The notes under the pieces are model-generated. The model had not been told where the DNA came from, did not search any database, and worked only from the letters and a program-made list of their open reading frames with translations. DNA of 42,639 nt from Xenoacremonium recifei (taxonomy: Eukaryota; Ascomycota; Sordariomycetes; Hypocreales; Nectriaceae), in NCBI GenBank assembly GCA_012184525.1, contig WOFQ01000118.1:1-42639 (forward strand), read 5' to 3'. Both the position numbers and the translations under genes were made by a program. Shown in pieces: positions 12,126 to 24,360 of the stretch (position 1 is the first letter of the stretch; each line of letters starts with the position of its first letter).

Positions 12126-14123
12126 TTTGTGTGAATTGTAAGGGGAGGTTGATGTTATACAAGAGGAGGTGGGAGGTTTGGTGTGAGTGCGATGTCGTCG
12201 ATGTAAGTCGGGGTGGTTGGTATGCTTAAGGAGGTCGAGGTGAGGGAGGAGGAGTGTGAGATGAATCCAGATCAAGTCACATCGACGTGTATCAAGCAAA
12301 GATTCAAGGAGATATAGAGTTTCAATACTCCAGAGGAGGGTCAGGGTAGCAGCACGCCTTGATATTGATATACGCTCGGGTCGTCGTCGGGTTCTGCCTT
12401 GTTCAGACCTTTTCTTCTGACTCGTCTCGTCCCGGGGAGGGGCCCGCGGGGGGGCCTGCTTATAGTGGGCGACGGATAGCTTCCCAGTGCCTGATGGCCC
12501 TGACCTGTTGTCTGAGTCTAACCACCTGTCACTCGCGCCACGGCGGGGAGAGGCCAGCTTATCCCTGGCCGACGGGCACCATCCCTGGCCGAGGAGCCTT
12601 TGGGTGCTTCTCGGGGGTACATTTTGGGGTCGTGGGGGGTGGCACTCGAGCACTCAGGCGAGGCCCTGTCGTGATGGCGCCTCTTTAGAGGCTTGGGGCC
12701 CGCGCTGCCGGATCGCGCCCCGGGTGGTTGGTCTTCAGCAAGTCCCTCCAGCGGACAGGGGTCGCGAGAGGCCTGAAGCATCCATGCCTCAGCACCTGGA
12801 GGCTAGCCCGAGGGGGGGCGTGTCGACGGTGGTGGTGGTGGGCTCTTCTTGGGCAGATTGTCACACCACGGATGGCCTGTTGTTCGTCCGTCCCGTTGGC
12901 TCGGATTTTCTGTCTTGCTCTCTTCTTCTGGCAGACACAAGTGTGTTCCCGATCGTACTCTGTACTGACGATCGCTGCTGGGAAGATCAAGATGAGATTT
13001 TTTAGGCCCGTTTGCCTTGGTGAGAGAGGCAAACCAAGATTTTCTCCTTCCTTCACCTGCTCGGCGTGGAACGCTCAGCCGCCTCGGTTACGTCGCTCGG
13101 GGATGGGATGGGGCGAACACTCGATATCCAACTGCTCCATTCATACATGGCCCCATGGCCAACAGAGGGCGTCGACGCCTCAGGCAGGCCGAGTGAAACG
13201 GGTGTCAACAGCGGCCCTGCTGGCTCTTACGCGGTGGCTACTGGCGAGCGTCCGCTGGAGCAGCCTGCTGTGGATGTAAGTACACGTTTCGCTCCAGGGG
13301 AGGTCGAGGAGGGTGGAGGGCATGGAGCCTCGTACTATGCGGAGGAGCGTGGGAGGGATAGGATGGCAGACACGGATGCTGCATAGGCTGCATTCTCCCT
13401 CGGTTCTGTCTTCTCCAGCTGCCCGTCTCGAGACGATGCTCCAGCGAGACAGCAGCCAGACCTACCGGATTTGTCGTCCGCCGTCCCCGATCAGATGTGC
13501 TCGAAGCGCCCGCCGGCACAGGATAGGACAGGACAGGACGGTGCTGGGGGCTTCCAGAAATGCCCTCCTCCACCACGTAGTGTCGATGGCACGAGCGATA
13601 AACGTCCGCGTGAGGATGTCGAATTGCTCACCGATCGGGCCATTTCGACGAAACGAGCAGCCGCCTCGATAAACTCAATGGATCGATGAATCTGTGAGGA
13701 TGTGAGCTGCTCGCTCCCGTAGCGCCGGCCCAGTCCTCCATTACCTGGGTGAAGCTGGAAGAGTGCCAGAATCTAGACTCGATCGTCGCCCGCAGACGAG
13801 TCTAGCCCTCTCGCTCGTCAGGGCCAGCCATGTGCTCGAAAAGGGACTGCCGCCACCGCTCAGCAGTCTCGCCCCCGAAGTGCAGGCTCGAGTCACAATG
13901 AGCGTGAGGAGTCCAAGTCCAAGTCCGAGTCCTTCCGCCCCCATCCATCTTCCCCGGTCCTGTCCTGCTGCCTGCAGTGCCTGCCACATCCATTCCAAAT
14001 TTCCAGGATCCCTCCTGCCTTCCCAAGTCGTTAGTACTCCGTACCCCTACCCTACATAGAGCCCTCCCCAGTTTTTCGTCCGGGGACTGCAGGTCTCTCG
14101 ATATTCTCGACTTTTCCATCCCC

Positions 14124-14139
14124 CATCATCATCATCATT
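14124..14139. repeat. (CAT)n microsatellite
   Basis: A short run of five CAT units, slightly imperfect at the end, inside the long gene-free region. It is of no evident function. Confidence 0.8.
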
Positions 14140-17100
14140 ATCAGTCAATTCTCCCACGTCGGAATTTGCGCGTGCAACCCTCACACAACATGCCGTTACT
14201 TCTGCTGACCAAACCCCGAGCTTCACGAGACACCCTTTCCGTTCTCTCGCGGCCCCCTTTGGCAGTGCAGGTTCCATTGCAATGCTGCCCAACACTCCCA
14301 GGAATCCATGTCACCCTCCATCACACGCGTCACCACCAGTCAGTGACCTGAACGGCCTCCAGCTTTCTGCACTCCGCAAAAGGCACGACCGATTGGACCA
14401 AGCGCCACCATCTTGTCTTGGTCGGAGGGTTGCATTCGTAGCTCAGAAGATCACCCTCCAGGACGACGTCTTCCTCTCACAGCCCTCGACGGCACTGTGA
14501 TGGATCTCCTAGCAATGCACCTCGCCAATTCCATCACGAGCGACTCGCCGTACGTCAGCTCCCGCCTGTCAGCTTTGGTCTGGTTCGCAGGTCTCCAAGC
14601 TCCGACCTTCGGCAGAGCTGTGCGTGCATGCAGAGCTCGAGGCCGAGCTGGCTTAGCTGCCGACTAGACAGTCTCTTAGGCATACACTGGCTCCCTCTCG
14701 TTGCCCACCTCCAACCAAAAGACGATGCTGACGACGATGCCTGACGGTTGACCCAATGGCCGCTATGCCCTCGTTGCGGTGTACTGTACCCGGCTGCTAT
14801 GTTTGGCTACGGCCACGGCCCGCTGCGAGCTCGGTGCCTTCGGATAGCGGCCGTAGCCCCTCTTGATGCTGCTACGCCTCACTCTTTACAATGGGTCTCG
14901 TGGGCTAAAGGATCTCAAGGACGGGACCTCACAGACCTCAGGCTCCGGAGGCTGTTGAGCATGCCTCGCGGATCATTGAGCAGTGACTCAGCCATGTTTA
15001 CGATGACGAGGCTTGGGCGCATCTATTTGCGGCACCTTTGTATTCGAGGCAGACAGAGCATGCCTTGATTTGGGCATTGGCTTGGGATTTTCAAGTGAGG
15101 CCCCCCAGCTACCCAAGTAAGCTGGGCTGACTGCCGTCATTATTCGATGAGGTCGGACTGGCTGACAGGCACAACTCCTGGTCCACGGCATTCCAGGTCT
15201 GGCAAGGTAAAGTAGGGCGAATTAGTCCGTCAGGTATCGAGACGTCAGGATCAGCCTCGCTGCCCTGCTTCATACGATGGTGCAGTTTCCTCGCACACGC
15301 CCTTTGTTGTCTCACTGCTGGCGCCCTTTTGCAAAGTCTGCCTATCTGTCCCGTCTCGTCTCTCCCTTGGCCCATCCCAATCCGTCTTGTTCGTCCCTCC
15401 ACGTTCCCCGGATATATGTCTCATTCCATCTGCAACTATCAACCGAGGAGCCAGTTGGCTTCGAATCAGACGTGTCCGAAGCTGCATTGCATTTCCCTGC
15501 GTCATGTAATGTGTATGTATCAGTGTGCATGCAAAACTCCGTCCTCGTACCTATGGACGGATTATCTCCCGCGCACATACATCCTGTACATGCATGTCCC
15601 ACACCTTGAGACAGCAAGTCTCTCTCTTACAGGACAATTCGACAGCAGTCTCCCCCTCACTGCATCCGCACATCGACTTCTCCCACGCTTCCTAACGCAG
15701 AGGACAGCTAGTTGCGACAGAATTGGGCTACTAATGCATCATGACATGCAACTTCCCCATGCTCGGCCGCCGTCTCTGGTACAGCCGAAACTAGATGGAT
15801 GGGCTTCCGGATTGCATGTGTCAGCCTCCCATTCGCCATGCAGATTTTCCATGAAGCCCATTCGTCTCTCGGCTTCATCTTGTCTCTCTCCTCGCCGGCT
15901 GTGGCCAATCGCTCCGTCTTCGGCCGACCCTTTTGCTGTATGTACGTACAGCGCAGCCCTTCGTGCATCCCTCATGGGCCCTCCGACTTCCAGAACATCG
16001 GCCAGACCTCATCTGCGAGCAGGGATCGTTGGGTATCGGAGCGCGCTTGCTGGCCTCGGTTATCTGGAACCATCAGAACCCTCGTCCTTGCCGTGAACCG
16101 GGGCGCTTGATCCTTCAACCTCCGCAGTCGCGGCCCTGCAGACAGGACGGGGGTAAACGACCAAGCTTGCTGTGTTGGAGGCATCGTTGCCAGAGCTTTG
16201 GCGCTCCGCGATGCGATTCGGTGCCTGACTATCAAGTCTCAGTCCAAGACGGACCACCCATCCATCAGGCTGTCGAATCCTGGACGCTCAATCTGTCCTC
16301 GTGTCTCTCTCCGTCACCACCATCTTCCCGCGTTGGCATCCCACGACTAGAGCTATGAACTAGACGCGGACTGGACTGGTCTCCCAACGATCTCGCACAA
16401 TCGTATGGAGGAAGGGAGGAAGTGGTGGGCATCTTACCCCTCAGTGTTCTAACTTGACCTCATCTGTCTCACCGTTGTCGATCTCCTGTCTTCCCGCCTC
16501 CGCGATCTCAACCTATCCGCAGCCACAGGCGACCCATCCTTTGACGCAACCCAAGCAACCTTGTGAGGGACGGGATATTGTGTGTGTGGCTCGCACTGCA
16601 CATCAGCTTGGGGTAGCAAGGTCGAGGAAGCACGAGCTCGGTCCCATGATGAAGCACGCGCGAATGGGCGTGAACAGCTAATGCGAAAGTGCTGATGAAC
16701 GGCAACGATACTCGAGCTATCTCTCACCGGCGACGGGAACACTTGTTGATCAATCTCGCCGGAGGACCATTCGGCTCTTGCGCACCGTTTCATTACTTGT
16801 CTGTCCTTGCCAGTATCGTCACAAGCGCGCACTCCTTCCCAACCACCCGCGCCGGAGGAATGAGGGGAAGGGAAACGTCAACCTGTCATAGTACTTCTCG
16901 ACCCGTCTTTGTCGACAATCCACGCCGATACGTGGGACTGCAGGCTCGGTAGACGTCTTGCGTACGGCTCCCACCCGCTACGGCGCAATAGGGGATTGAC
17001 CCGAACGCGGTTGCGGCCGCCGTCCGGTGGGTGTCGTTGGAACTTGTTTGTCTGCATCCCGCTGCAGATAGTGGCTGGTGGTTGATGAGGCATAGCGTTT

Positions 17101-18111
17101 CGTCATCCGCAGGTCGGCGGGCGCCGTGACGGTCCCGTGTCTGGTTCCGTGACAAATGGAATTCTTCTCATTAACACGGATCTCACTCTCTGCCTTTCAT
17201 CAGCACTGCTACCTTCCAAGCATTCTTTCCTCCCTCCTCATCCAATTGGTACCCAATGCCTCATTGCATTGTCAAGACCGCGCATCAATCCTCCTCCCCA
17301 TCCAGCATATCCAATCCCGCCCGGATCATCACCATCCACTGTCCATTCCTTTGCCGGCCGCAACTACACTAGCAAACCTGCCAGCGAACAAAACTTTCTA
17401 GCATCTGCTACTAACAGCCTGTAACTCACAGCTCCAACAACTCCACAGCGCCTAAAAAGCTCCCGCGCGGCATTTCTCTCCTCCCGCTCGCCCCCCCTGT
17501 GAGCTGACTTTACATGCCCCATCACACCACCGCCTGCAGTCACGAGACTCCCAGCCGGAAATTCCCATAGCTCACCTTCCCGGCGGTCTACAGCGGCGTG
17601 CGCAAAGAGCCCTATAGCAGACGGGGACGTGGCCCGGCCGCCGGGGCCTTCGCGAATCGATCTCCCACCGCCGGCGCGCAGCACACGTTGCAGCGTCTCA
17701 TGCCGGACTCCGTGGGTGGCGTTGGCCGTAGTGGAGTAGAGCGCGGTAGACAGCGGGATCGTTGCGTTCTGTCTTTGCCTTAGGTGATTCTGTTGTTTTG
17801 GGTATGCTTATCAGCCACCGTGGCGACCCAGAGTGTGGGGGAGAGACGGGATATCGAATGCAGCCCTCTCCCCCCTATTATTCAGGCAATACCTGAACGT
17901 CCCAACGCCGTGCTGCACAGGAGAGTAAACAGAATAAACCACATCAGCTGTGCAATGTAATAAGAAGGATTGGCCTTTAGAGGACATGTACAAAGTAATC
18001 AACTATTTTGTAGCGACGGAGGTGTGTGTATGTTAACGAGAAACATCTATCGCGCGCAGACAAGAAACCCCCTCCCCTGAAAGACGATGCCCCGGGCTGT
18101 AAACTCTGACA

Positions 18112-18136
18112 ATGATGATGGATGATGATGATGATG
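18112..18136. repeat. (GAT)n microsatellite
   Basis: About eight GAT units with one interruption, located in the probable 3' flank of BBC1. A similar short GAT run occurs near 18325-18337. Confidence 0.8.
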
Positions 18137-18402
18137 CGACAGAAAGGAATTTCGAAACATCGATCAATAAGATAACCTACTGAAGCGAAACAGCTGCTCA
18201 CCACGCTCCATCACAACTCCCCTCTCCCACACTCTCTCACTCACTACCAGCGTCCATCCCACACCGGCACCTCGGGCAGCCACCGCATCTCCAGGCCGCG
18301 GGCGAGCGCCGAGTCGTAGCTGCGATGATGATGATGGTGCATCGCGCGTCGTCTCGCGCCGCCGCCAGGAGACGCCGCGGCTGCTGCGCTCCCCCAGCAC
18401 CA

Positions 18403-21400
18403 CTAGGGCTGGCTGTTCCACCCGACCCAGCTGCGCGGCATGACGCGCCAGATCTTGACCTCGCCGCTGCGCAGGTCGTCCAGCTTGAAGCTCTCGATCT
18501 TGACCTTGCGGCTCTCGCGGCCCTGCTCCCAGGCGCGCACCTTCTTCTTGGTGCCGTCCCACTCGGCCACGATGCCGACGTGGTCCGGCTTGCCGACCTC
18601 AGACGTGTACTTGGCGTGCATGGGGCCGTGTTTGCCCTGGAACTTGGCGTTGCGGATGCTGAGGATGTCGCCGGGGCGGATCACGTCGTGCTGCTGCGTC
18701 GAGGCGTTGGCCATGTTGGAGTAGACGAGGGCGCCGTATGCGCGGGTGCCGACAGGGGCGAGAGCGTCTTTGAAGGGCCGGAGCAGCTCGAAGACGAGGC
18801 CCTGAGGGGTGCCGTCGCCGACGACCGAGTCCTTCTTGCTAGCAACAGCCTCGGAAATGGGGCGGCCAAACCGTTCGTAGAATTCTTCCATCTGATCCTG
18901 GCGGAGAGCACGGGGCGGTGGCTCGTGGCGCTGTTCGAGCTCGACGTCTGACAGATCGTAGGGGTCGTAGCGAACCGTGACGAACGTCTGCGAGTAGTCC
19001 TGGTAGAGCACGAAAAGTTCACGCGTCACCGTCGTCTTCTGGCCGCCGTTGGTTGAGGTCGACTCATCGCACTCGTAGAAGATGTCCTTTCGGCCCTGCA
19101 ACACCGGCGGCACCTGGTTCGACTGCTTCCACCACCCGCTCTGGACCGCAAGGTCGATGTCGTTAGCGATGAAGCCCGACTCCATCGATGGACGGTGCAC
19201 GTCCATGGACCTCCTCAGGCTGGTGCTGGCCCTAGGCACGTCCAACGACTGACGGCCACCTGGAGTCCGCGCTGGAGCGGAGGGGGGTGCCCTGGACATA
19301 GATGGTGACGCCGGGAAGTATGCGTCCTCTTCAATCTTGGGCGTCCTGTTGACATAAGGGGATGGGTGCGAGGGCGGTGCTTGGTAGTTGTATGGATCGT
19401 AGTCCTCCTCTTGCTGAGGGGGAGGGTTCGACGGAGGCGGTGGAGGAGGTGGTGCGGCGCGAGGTGCGTCCACCGATCGTCGTTTGCTCTCAGCTGGAGG
19501 GGGAGGAGGTGGTGGTGGTGGCTGAGAAGGAATAGGAGGAGGAACAGCTCGAGGTGCTGTGGTAGTCGGAATTGGCGGAGGGAGGCTTGGGGGAGCGTCT
19601 GCAATGGGTGATTGAAGAGTGTTGTCTTCTAGGCTAGACTCTCGGGCATGTGCCTTCAAAGCGTCTTTGTGGGGGACAGAGGACGCAATGTCTGTGTCGT
19701 AGTCGCCTTCGTACTCTGTGTTCTCCTCGTCTTCCTCCTCGCCGGCCTGGGCAGGTCTCGTCGGCGTCATGATTTGACTACCTGCGGTCGACTGTCGACG
19801 CAGAACTCCAGGGGGAGGTGGAGGCGGAGGCCTACTCTGCGAAGGAGGAGGCGCTGGCGCAGATCCGGGGATAGGGGGAGGTGGCCGGCTCAGTCGCTTG
19901 TTCGCTGTTGTTGACGGAGACGTGGGACTGAACTCAGACGCCATAGGAGACGTTGGAGGAGATCGTGTAGGTATCGTGGGTGCCTGCGTCGGAGGGAGCG
20001 GTGGCATAGGAGGTGGTCGAATGCTCATGGGTGGGAGCTCCCTAGTGCTGTCGTCACCCCGGTCTCGACCTGAGAGTTCGTCGTCAGATTCGGAGCCCTC
20101 GGTCTGAGACTTCATGTCTGCAGGAGGAGGAGGCGGCGGTGGTCGCGCTGTCGTGCGTTAGCAAGAGTATATCTCGAAGAGAGTAGTTGACTGACATTCC
20201 GCGGGAACAGGAGGGGGGGCAGGTCGACCACCCGGCACTGGAGGAGGAGCTGCATCTCTGGGAGGGACTGCAGAACGGTAAGTATCAACATGTTTATGAA
20301 GAACAAAATAACTCACCAGCTGGAGGATGTGTGGGAGCGGGTGTTGTCATGCCATCCTCATCCTCCTCATATTCCTCCTCCTCGTCTTCAACCTGACGAG
20401 ACGGTACCGGAGGCGGCGGCGCACGTGCAGCCGGCTCTGGTTCCTCTTCAGGTCGAGCCGTGTCCTCTGATCTTCGGGGACCTCCCATGCCGGGGAGGGC
20501 CATCATGGTTGGGATTGGAGGGGCGGCACGAGAAGCGGGAGAAGTGGCTTGCTCCTCCTCCTCGTAAGTCTGCTCGGCCTTGGGAGCTTTCTTCTTCTTG
20601 GGCGGCGCAGGTCCAGCCATAGCCATTGGACCCCCGAACATGCCACCGAATCCCATTCCACCACTCATCTTTGCCATCCTAGCTCGTAGTTCTTCCCTGC
20701 GCCGAACCTCGGGATCGATATCGTCCTCCTCTTCCTCTTCCTCTTCTTCCTCCTCCTCTGCGCCCTCTTCTTCTTCGTCATCAGCCTCCTCTCTCTTCGG
20801 TGGCTCAGGGGCAGCACCTGGCTGTATGGGTAGGGTTGGGACTCGCTGAATAGGTCGGGGCCCGCTGTCACTATCCTCTCGTTCTGTGCCCTCGTCGTTG
20901 CCCTCAGTAGTATCACCAGCGCCAGACATATCCGCTTCGTTTCCATCATGGATAGACTCGACAGGGGGTCCTTTGGAACCCTTGCGACGAGGAGGTGGAG
21001 GATGACGACTGGGTCGCGGTTCGTCTGTGGAGGTCCTAGTTCCCGTCTCTTCCGTATCCCGTCGTTCAAGGGGTGCTGGCGGCGGTGGTGACGTTCCCTC
21101 AACTTCACCGAGAGCATCGGCATGGCCAATGCTCTCTCGCTTCTTGGCGGGCCGCTTGGGCTTTTCCTTCTTGGCCGCAGCATCGGCATGTCGCTGTGCC
21201 TGCTCCATCTGTTGCTTCTGAAGCAGAGCAATTCGCTCCTTCAGACTGGTAGGCTTGGGTTGATCCTCCTGGCTGGCTTCTTGGGTCTCGGACGGGACCA
21301 GCCCGGCCTTCTCTGCCTGTCCCTGGGTTTCCGCCTCCCGCTCCTTGATCTCAGGATCCTCATCACGTCGGTAGATCTTGGCAACGGGAGTTTGTTGGGG

Positions 21401-22138
21401 AGGTGGCACGAAGGCGTTTCGGCTAGGAGGAGGGGCAACGAATGGCTTCTTGATGAAACCCGAACCAGAGCCACCAAGACCGGACGGCTTGAACGGAGCA
21501 ATCGGAGGCGCGGCAGGTTTGTTAAAGGCTGCGATGCGGTCCTTGAAAGAGCTGGTTGTAGGCTTGTCGGTGACGGGAGGCGGGCCGGCGGGCTTGGGCT
21601 TGGGTGGTGCGTGACTTGCAGCGGGAGCTGGCGCGGCAGCAGGAACAGGAGACTCTGTGGCTTTCGGGATCGTGGGAGGAGGCGCAGGAGCTGGTACGGG
21701 CTCGACAGGTTTCGGGGGAGCAGGTTCCGGGGCAGCCGGAGCCACGGGCTGAACATGAGAGCTTTTGTGAACGGGCTCATCGGCCTCCTCTACTTCAGGC
21801 TCAGGCTCGGGCACTGAAGCTGGCTCTTCCTGAGCAGGTGGTGGCGGAGGGGGAGCGGCGGCAGCAGGCTTCTCTTCGACTGGATGAGCAGCTTCAGGCT
21901 CCTTCTTGGTGCGGGTGCGAGTCGGTCGAGGGGGCGCCTGGGGCTCGAACTTTTCGACGAAGTTGCGGGGGAAGATGCCCTCCTGCTTGACGCCGGAGTC
22001 GTCGATGTATTCCCCGCCATACCAGTCAGCGTCATCCTCGTCGGTGACGGTTATGACCTGGCCAGGAGCGAAGTTGAGGTCGTCCTCGTGTGGCGAGGCG
22101 TACTCGTAGAGCGCCTTGACCCTGAAAGGCACGGCCAT
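18403..22138 (-). CDS. BBC1: BBC1: SH3-domain, myosin-I-binding actin-patch protein
   Basis: Three exons on the minus strand, 22138-20317, 20267-20196 and 20147-18403, give 1212 residues, close to the size of yeast Bbc1. The introns are 49 bp (donor GTGAGT) and 48 bp (donor GTCAGT, branch TGCTAAC), and both are in phase 1. Residues about 3-63 form an SH3 domain (ALYEYASPHEDDLNF, then DADWYGGEY). A very long disordered region follows, rich in Pro, Glu and Lys with poly-Pro SH3/WW/profilin ligands and a poly-Glu stretch. The last ~260 residues form the conserved Bbc1/Aim3 C-terminal domain with its cysteine-protease-like fold (GVPP-type start SGWWKQSNQVPPVLQGRKD; later VRAWEQGRESRKVK). In yeast, Bbc1 binds type I myosins and restrains Las17/WASP-driven Arp2/3 activation at endocytic patches. 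The start MAVPFRVKALYEY was chosen over an in-frame ATG at 22183 because SH3 follows immediately. The gene is divergent with RTR1. Confidence 0.92.
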
Positions 22139-23192
22139 GGCGGGCGTCTCGACGGGCGGAATCGCGCGCAAGGAAGCTCTCACGCAGGACGCTTTGGTCT
22201 GTCGAGACGAGGTGTATAATAAGCTCTCGCCGGGTGTTGAAGCTCGATCTGCTCTGGCCGGAGGTGGGGCAGGACAGGGGCTTCGTCAGCCGGGCGACAG
22301 AGCGGTTCGGCGGGGAAGCTGGAAGGTGTTGTTGTTCTGGCGAGCAACTGGCGATGATGGATCGTGTGGGTTTAAGCTCGGATTCTCCGCCGGAGGGGAA
22401 GGGCTCGGGGGCTCGAGGGAGACGACAGGTGATGAATGACGCTATCTCAGGCACAGGCAGGAGACGTTCGAAATGAGGCTGTGAGGTTTAGCATTTAGTA
22501 GCGGCTTTCTAGCGGGAGCGTGCGGTGTCGACGTCAGCGCCTTGGCCTCGTCACTCCATCGCCTCTTCGGGGTCCGTCGTTTTGCTGGCGGTTTCCGGGG
22601 AGAGCTGGGGGAGGGCGAGCAAGAAGAGTGATTGCAACGTACCGAAGATGAGCCGTTCCACTGCCAACTGTTCTGCCGTTGGGAGAAGGTCGTGCAAGGG
22701 CAGGCAGGTTGCAAAGCCGTTGAATCGTCCCGGCCGCGGGATTGTGGGCGATGAGGCGAAGAGGCAACACTGTCAAAGAAACCCGTTCGCCAGGCTGATG
22801 CTACCAGGGCAGTAACAGCAGGCACCTGTGTCATGCACTGAGGTCCTGTCTGATCCGGGCGCTGGGGAAGTGTGGCAGCTGTTGTGGCTTGACAGTCGCC
22901 CCAGCCAATAGAAGGTGCGAGATCCGGTGGGGACCGCCGAGGTTTGGCTGGCATTGTGCGTGGCTGTCTCAGAGTTGTGGCTAGTGCCAAACGTTCTTGC
23001 ATTTTCCGGACCCCTCTGTCATCATACTTCCGTTACCGTTTTCTGAGGGTGTGGTGGGGTCTTCCAAAAGCCTTCCATCATTCATGTGTCAGCACTTCGA
23101 TCTTGAGTCAACTGCCCACGACCTCCATACTCGCAACAGAACACGCAACCCAGGCTCTGCCTTCTCGCGATCGCGAATCCAGTCAGTTGCTC
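22139..23192. promoter_or_regulatory. Shared divergent promoter region of BBC1 and RTR1
   Basis: These 1,054 bp separate two divergent start codons and contain no convincing coding frame. A CCAAT box on the plus strand at 22905-22909 lies about 285 bp upstream of the RTR1 ATG. The open frames on both strands are GC-rich shadows without protein features. Confidence 0.55.
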
Positions 23193-23984
23193 ATGGCAAG
23201 CAGCCCACGTCAGCCCAAGGGCATCCTGAAGAAGCCCGCTCCTTCAAAGCAGCCATCTCGGGACCAAGCTCGACAGGTGGCGCTGCAGCATGCTCAGATT
23301 CTCCAGCAACGTAAGGACCTCGAAGCCGAGATTCTCGACAGTCTCATCCTGCTATCCGAGTACCCCGCCGTTACCGAGCCTCCGTACGATGCTGCGGACC
23401 CAGCGGCCGACGACATTGCCGATTTCAAGGCACACGTGCGCCTCTTCCAGCCGTCCGACTACGACGACTTGATTGAGGAGCGCAACGTCAATGGTCTCTG
23501 CGGCTACACTCTATGCGCAAAGCCGAGGAGGCAATACGGTCCGGGAGGGGAGTGGAAGCTTACGTCCGCGGGCATCGTGAAGCGCAAAGATCTCGAGAAG
23601 TGGTGCTCGCCAACGTGTGCGCGACGAGCTCTCTATGTCAAAGTCCAGCTCAACGAGACTGCTGCATGGGAGCGTCTAGGCATCCCAGACATCGAGATTG
23701 AACTATTACCAGAGGAAACCGGAGAAGCTGCAGTAGACGACGCTGCTCAACAGCTTGGGGCGCTCAAGCTCGAGGATCAAAGGCAAGCTGCGCGAGACAC
23801 TGCTGCATTGGCTTTGGAGCGAGGAGAACAGAATAACGTTCAGGGTAAAGTCAGTGTCTCTCTGTTCGAGAAGGAGGTGGGAGCACCGAGCACAAGTGCG
23901 GACACATCTGAAGTCTACGACGATGACCATCTAGTGGTCGAGGGATACAAAAGCAAAACGAAGAAAAGCCCGGCAGAGCAATGA
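23193..23984 (+). CDS. RTR1: RNA polymerase II CTD phosphatase Rtr1/RPAP2
   Basis: A single exon encodes 263 residues. The start MASSPRQPKGILKKP was chosen because the in-frame sequence upstream does not resemble protein. A basic N-terminus leads into a helical segment (QVALQHAQILQQRKDLEAEI), then the Rtr1/RPAP2 zinc domain. C103-x4-C108 lies in GLCGYTLCAKP and C138-x3-C142 in EKWCSPTCARRALYVK, matching the Cx4C...Cx3(C/H) zinc site of the family. The region after the second pair (KVQLNETAAWERLG) is typical. The acidic C-terminal third is disordered. In yeast and humans this protein removes phosphate from Ser5 of the RNA polymerase II C-terminal domain and helps nuclear import of the polymerase. 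It is shorter than human RPAP2 and similar in size to yeast Rtr1. The gene converges with eS17 across 376 bp. Confidence 0.93.
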   Translation: MASSPRQPKGILKKPAPSKQPSRDQARQVALQHAQILQQRKDLEAEILDSLILLSEYPAVTEPPYDAADPAADDIADFKAHVRLFQPSDYDDLIEERNVNGLCGYTLCAKPRRQYGPGGEWKLTSAGIVKRKDLEKWCSPTCARRALYVKVQLNETAAWERLGIPDIEIELLPEETGEAAVDDAAQQLGALKLEDQRQAARDTAALALERGEQNNVQGKVSVSLFEKEVGAPSTSADTSEVYDDDHLVVEGYKSKTKKSPAEQ

Positions 23985-24360
23985 ATATTGGAGCAGCGCT
24001 TGCATGGATCGGAGTTATTTGGAATTTAGAATAAGGGCTGGCAGCAAAGTCACAGCAAACAGAGGAACATAGGATGATACCCCATAAGAATACAGAAAGA
24101 ATTTCACGCATAAGCATGAAACCTTCCGGTTCTCGTTCCTGGACCACACACCAGCATGCCCCTGGGTCACATTCACAAGCAAAGGGATGTAAATTGGCGA
24201 TCAAGCGTCATCTCTAGAGACATCTAGAGAATCGGCGACACCTTGAGGGGTTGGAAGATCTTTCTTTGAGACCTATGCACTCACTGTCCTAAGACGCCAA
24301 GTAGCAAAACCCTGTAAAATCCCAGACACCCAATTTTTGTCCCAAAACCAATCATTTCGT
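23985..24360. other. Convergent 3' regions of RTR1 and eS17
   Basis: These 376 bp lie between two converging stop codons. They hold AT-rich stretches suitable for polyadenylation in both directions and a small repeat of CTAGAGA near 24212-24232. No gene is seen. Confidence 0.6.

Larger units (their letters stand above)
12126..18402. other. Long (6.3 kb) region without a convincing gene
   Basis: The region lies between the 5' end of the gene at 10504-12125 and the 3' end of BBC1. All open frames are short or compositionally random, and I could not build a multi-exon protein with any familiar motif on either strand. From about 13.7 to 17.5 kb the plus strand is markedly C+T rich, like a fungal promoter or leader. 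It contains one TACTCCGTA (14035-14043), CAT and GAT microsatellites and a short GGACA repeat. The right end (about 17.8-18.4 kb) is probably the 3' UTR and terminator of BBC1. The left end (12.1-12.7 kb) is probably the leader and promoter of the preceding gene. The rest could hold a non-coding transcript. Confidence 0.6.

Noticed and set aside
12126..12653. In-frame upstream extension (176 codons) of the unknown-function gene
   Set aside because: The frame is open, but the translated sequence is Arg/Pro/His-rich with no continuity of composition with the protein. It looks like leader DNA read by chance. MNGTSHQ at 12125 is the better start.
15329..16096. 255-codon plus-strand open frame in the long gene-free region
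   Set aside because: Its composition (Ser, Pro, Leu, Cys, His) is what C+T-rich DNA gives in any frame. There are no motifs and no flanking exon structure.
19215..21817. Several long open frames on other frames and strands across BBC1
   Set aside because: The proline- and glutamate-rich repeats of BBC1 keep alternative frames open. None resembles a protein family.
22139..22183. 15-residue N-terminal extension of BBC1
   Set aside because: SH3 proteins of this family start a few residues before the ALYEY motif, and MAVPF fits.
22944..23192. 83-residue N-terminal extension of RTR1
   Set aside because: The residues do not resemble protein in composition and RTR1 proteins do not have such a leader. 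The stretch is more likely 5' UTR.
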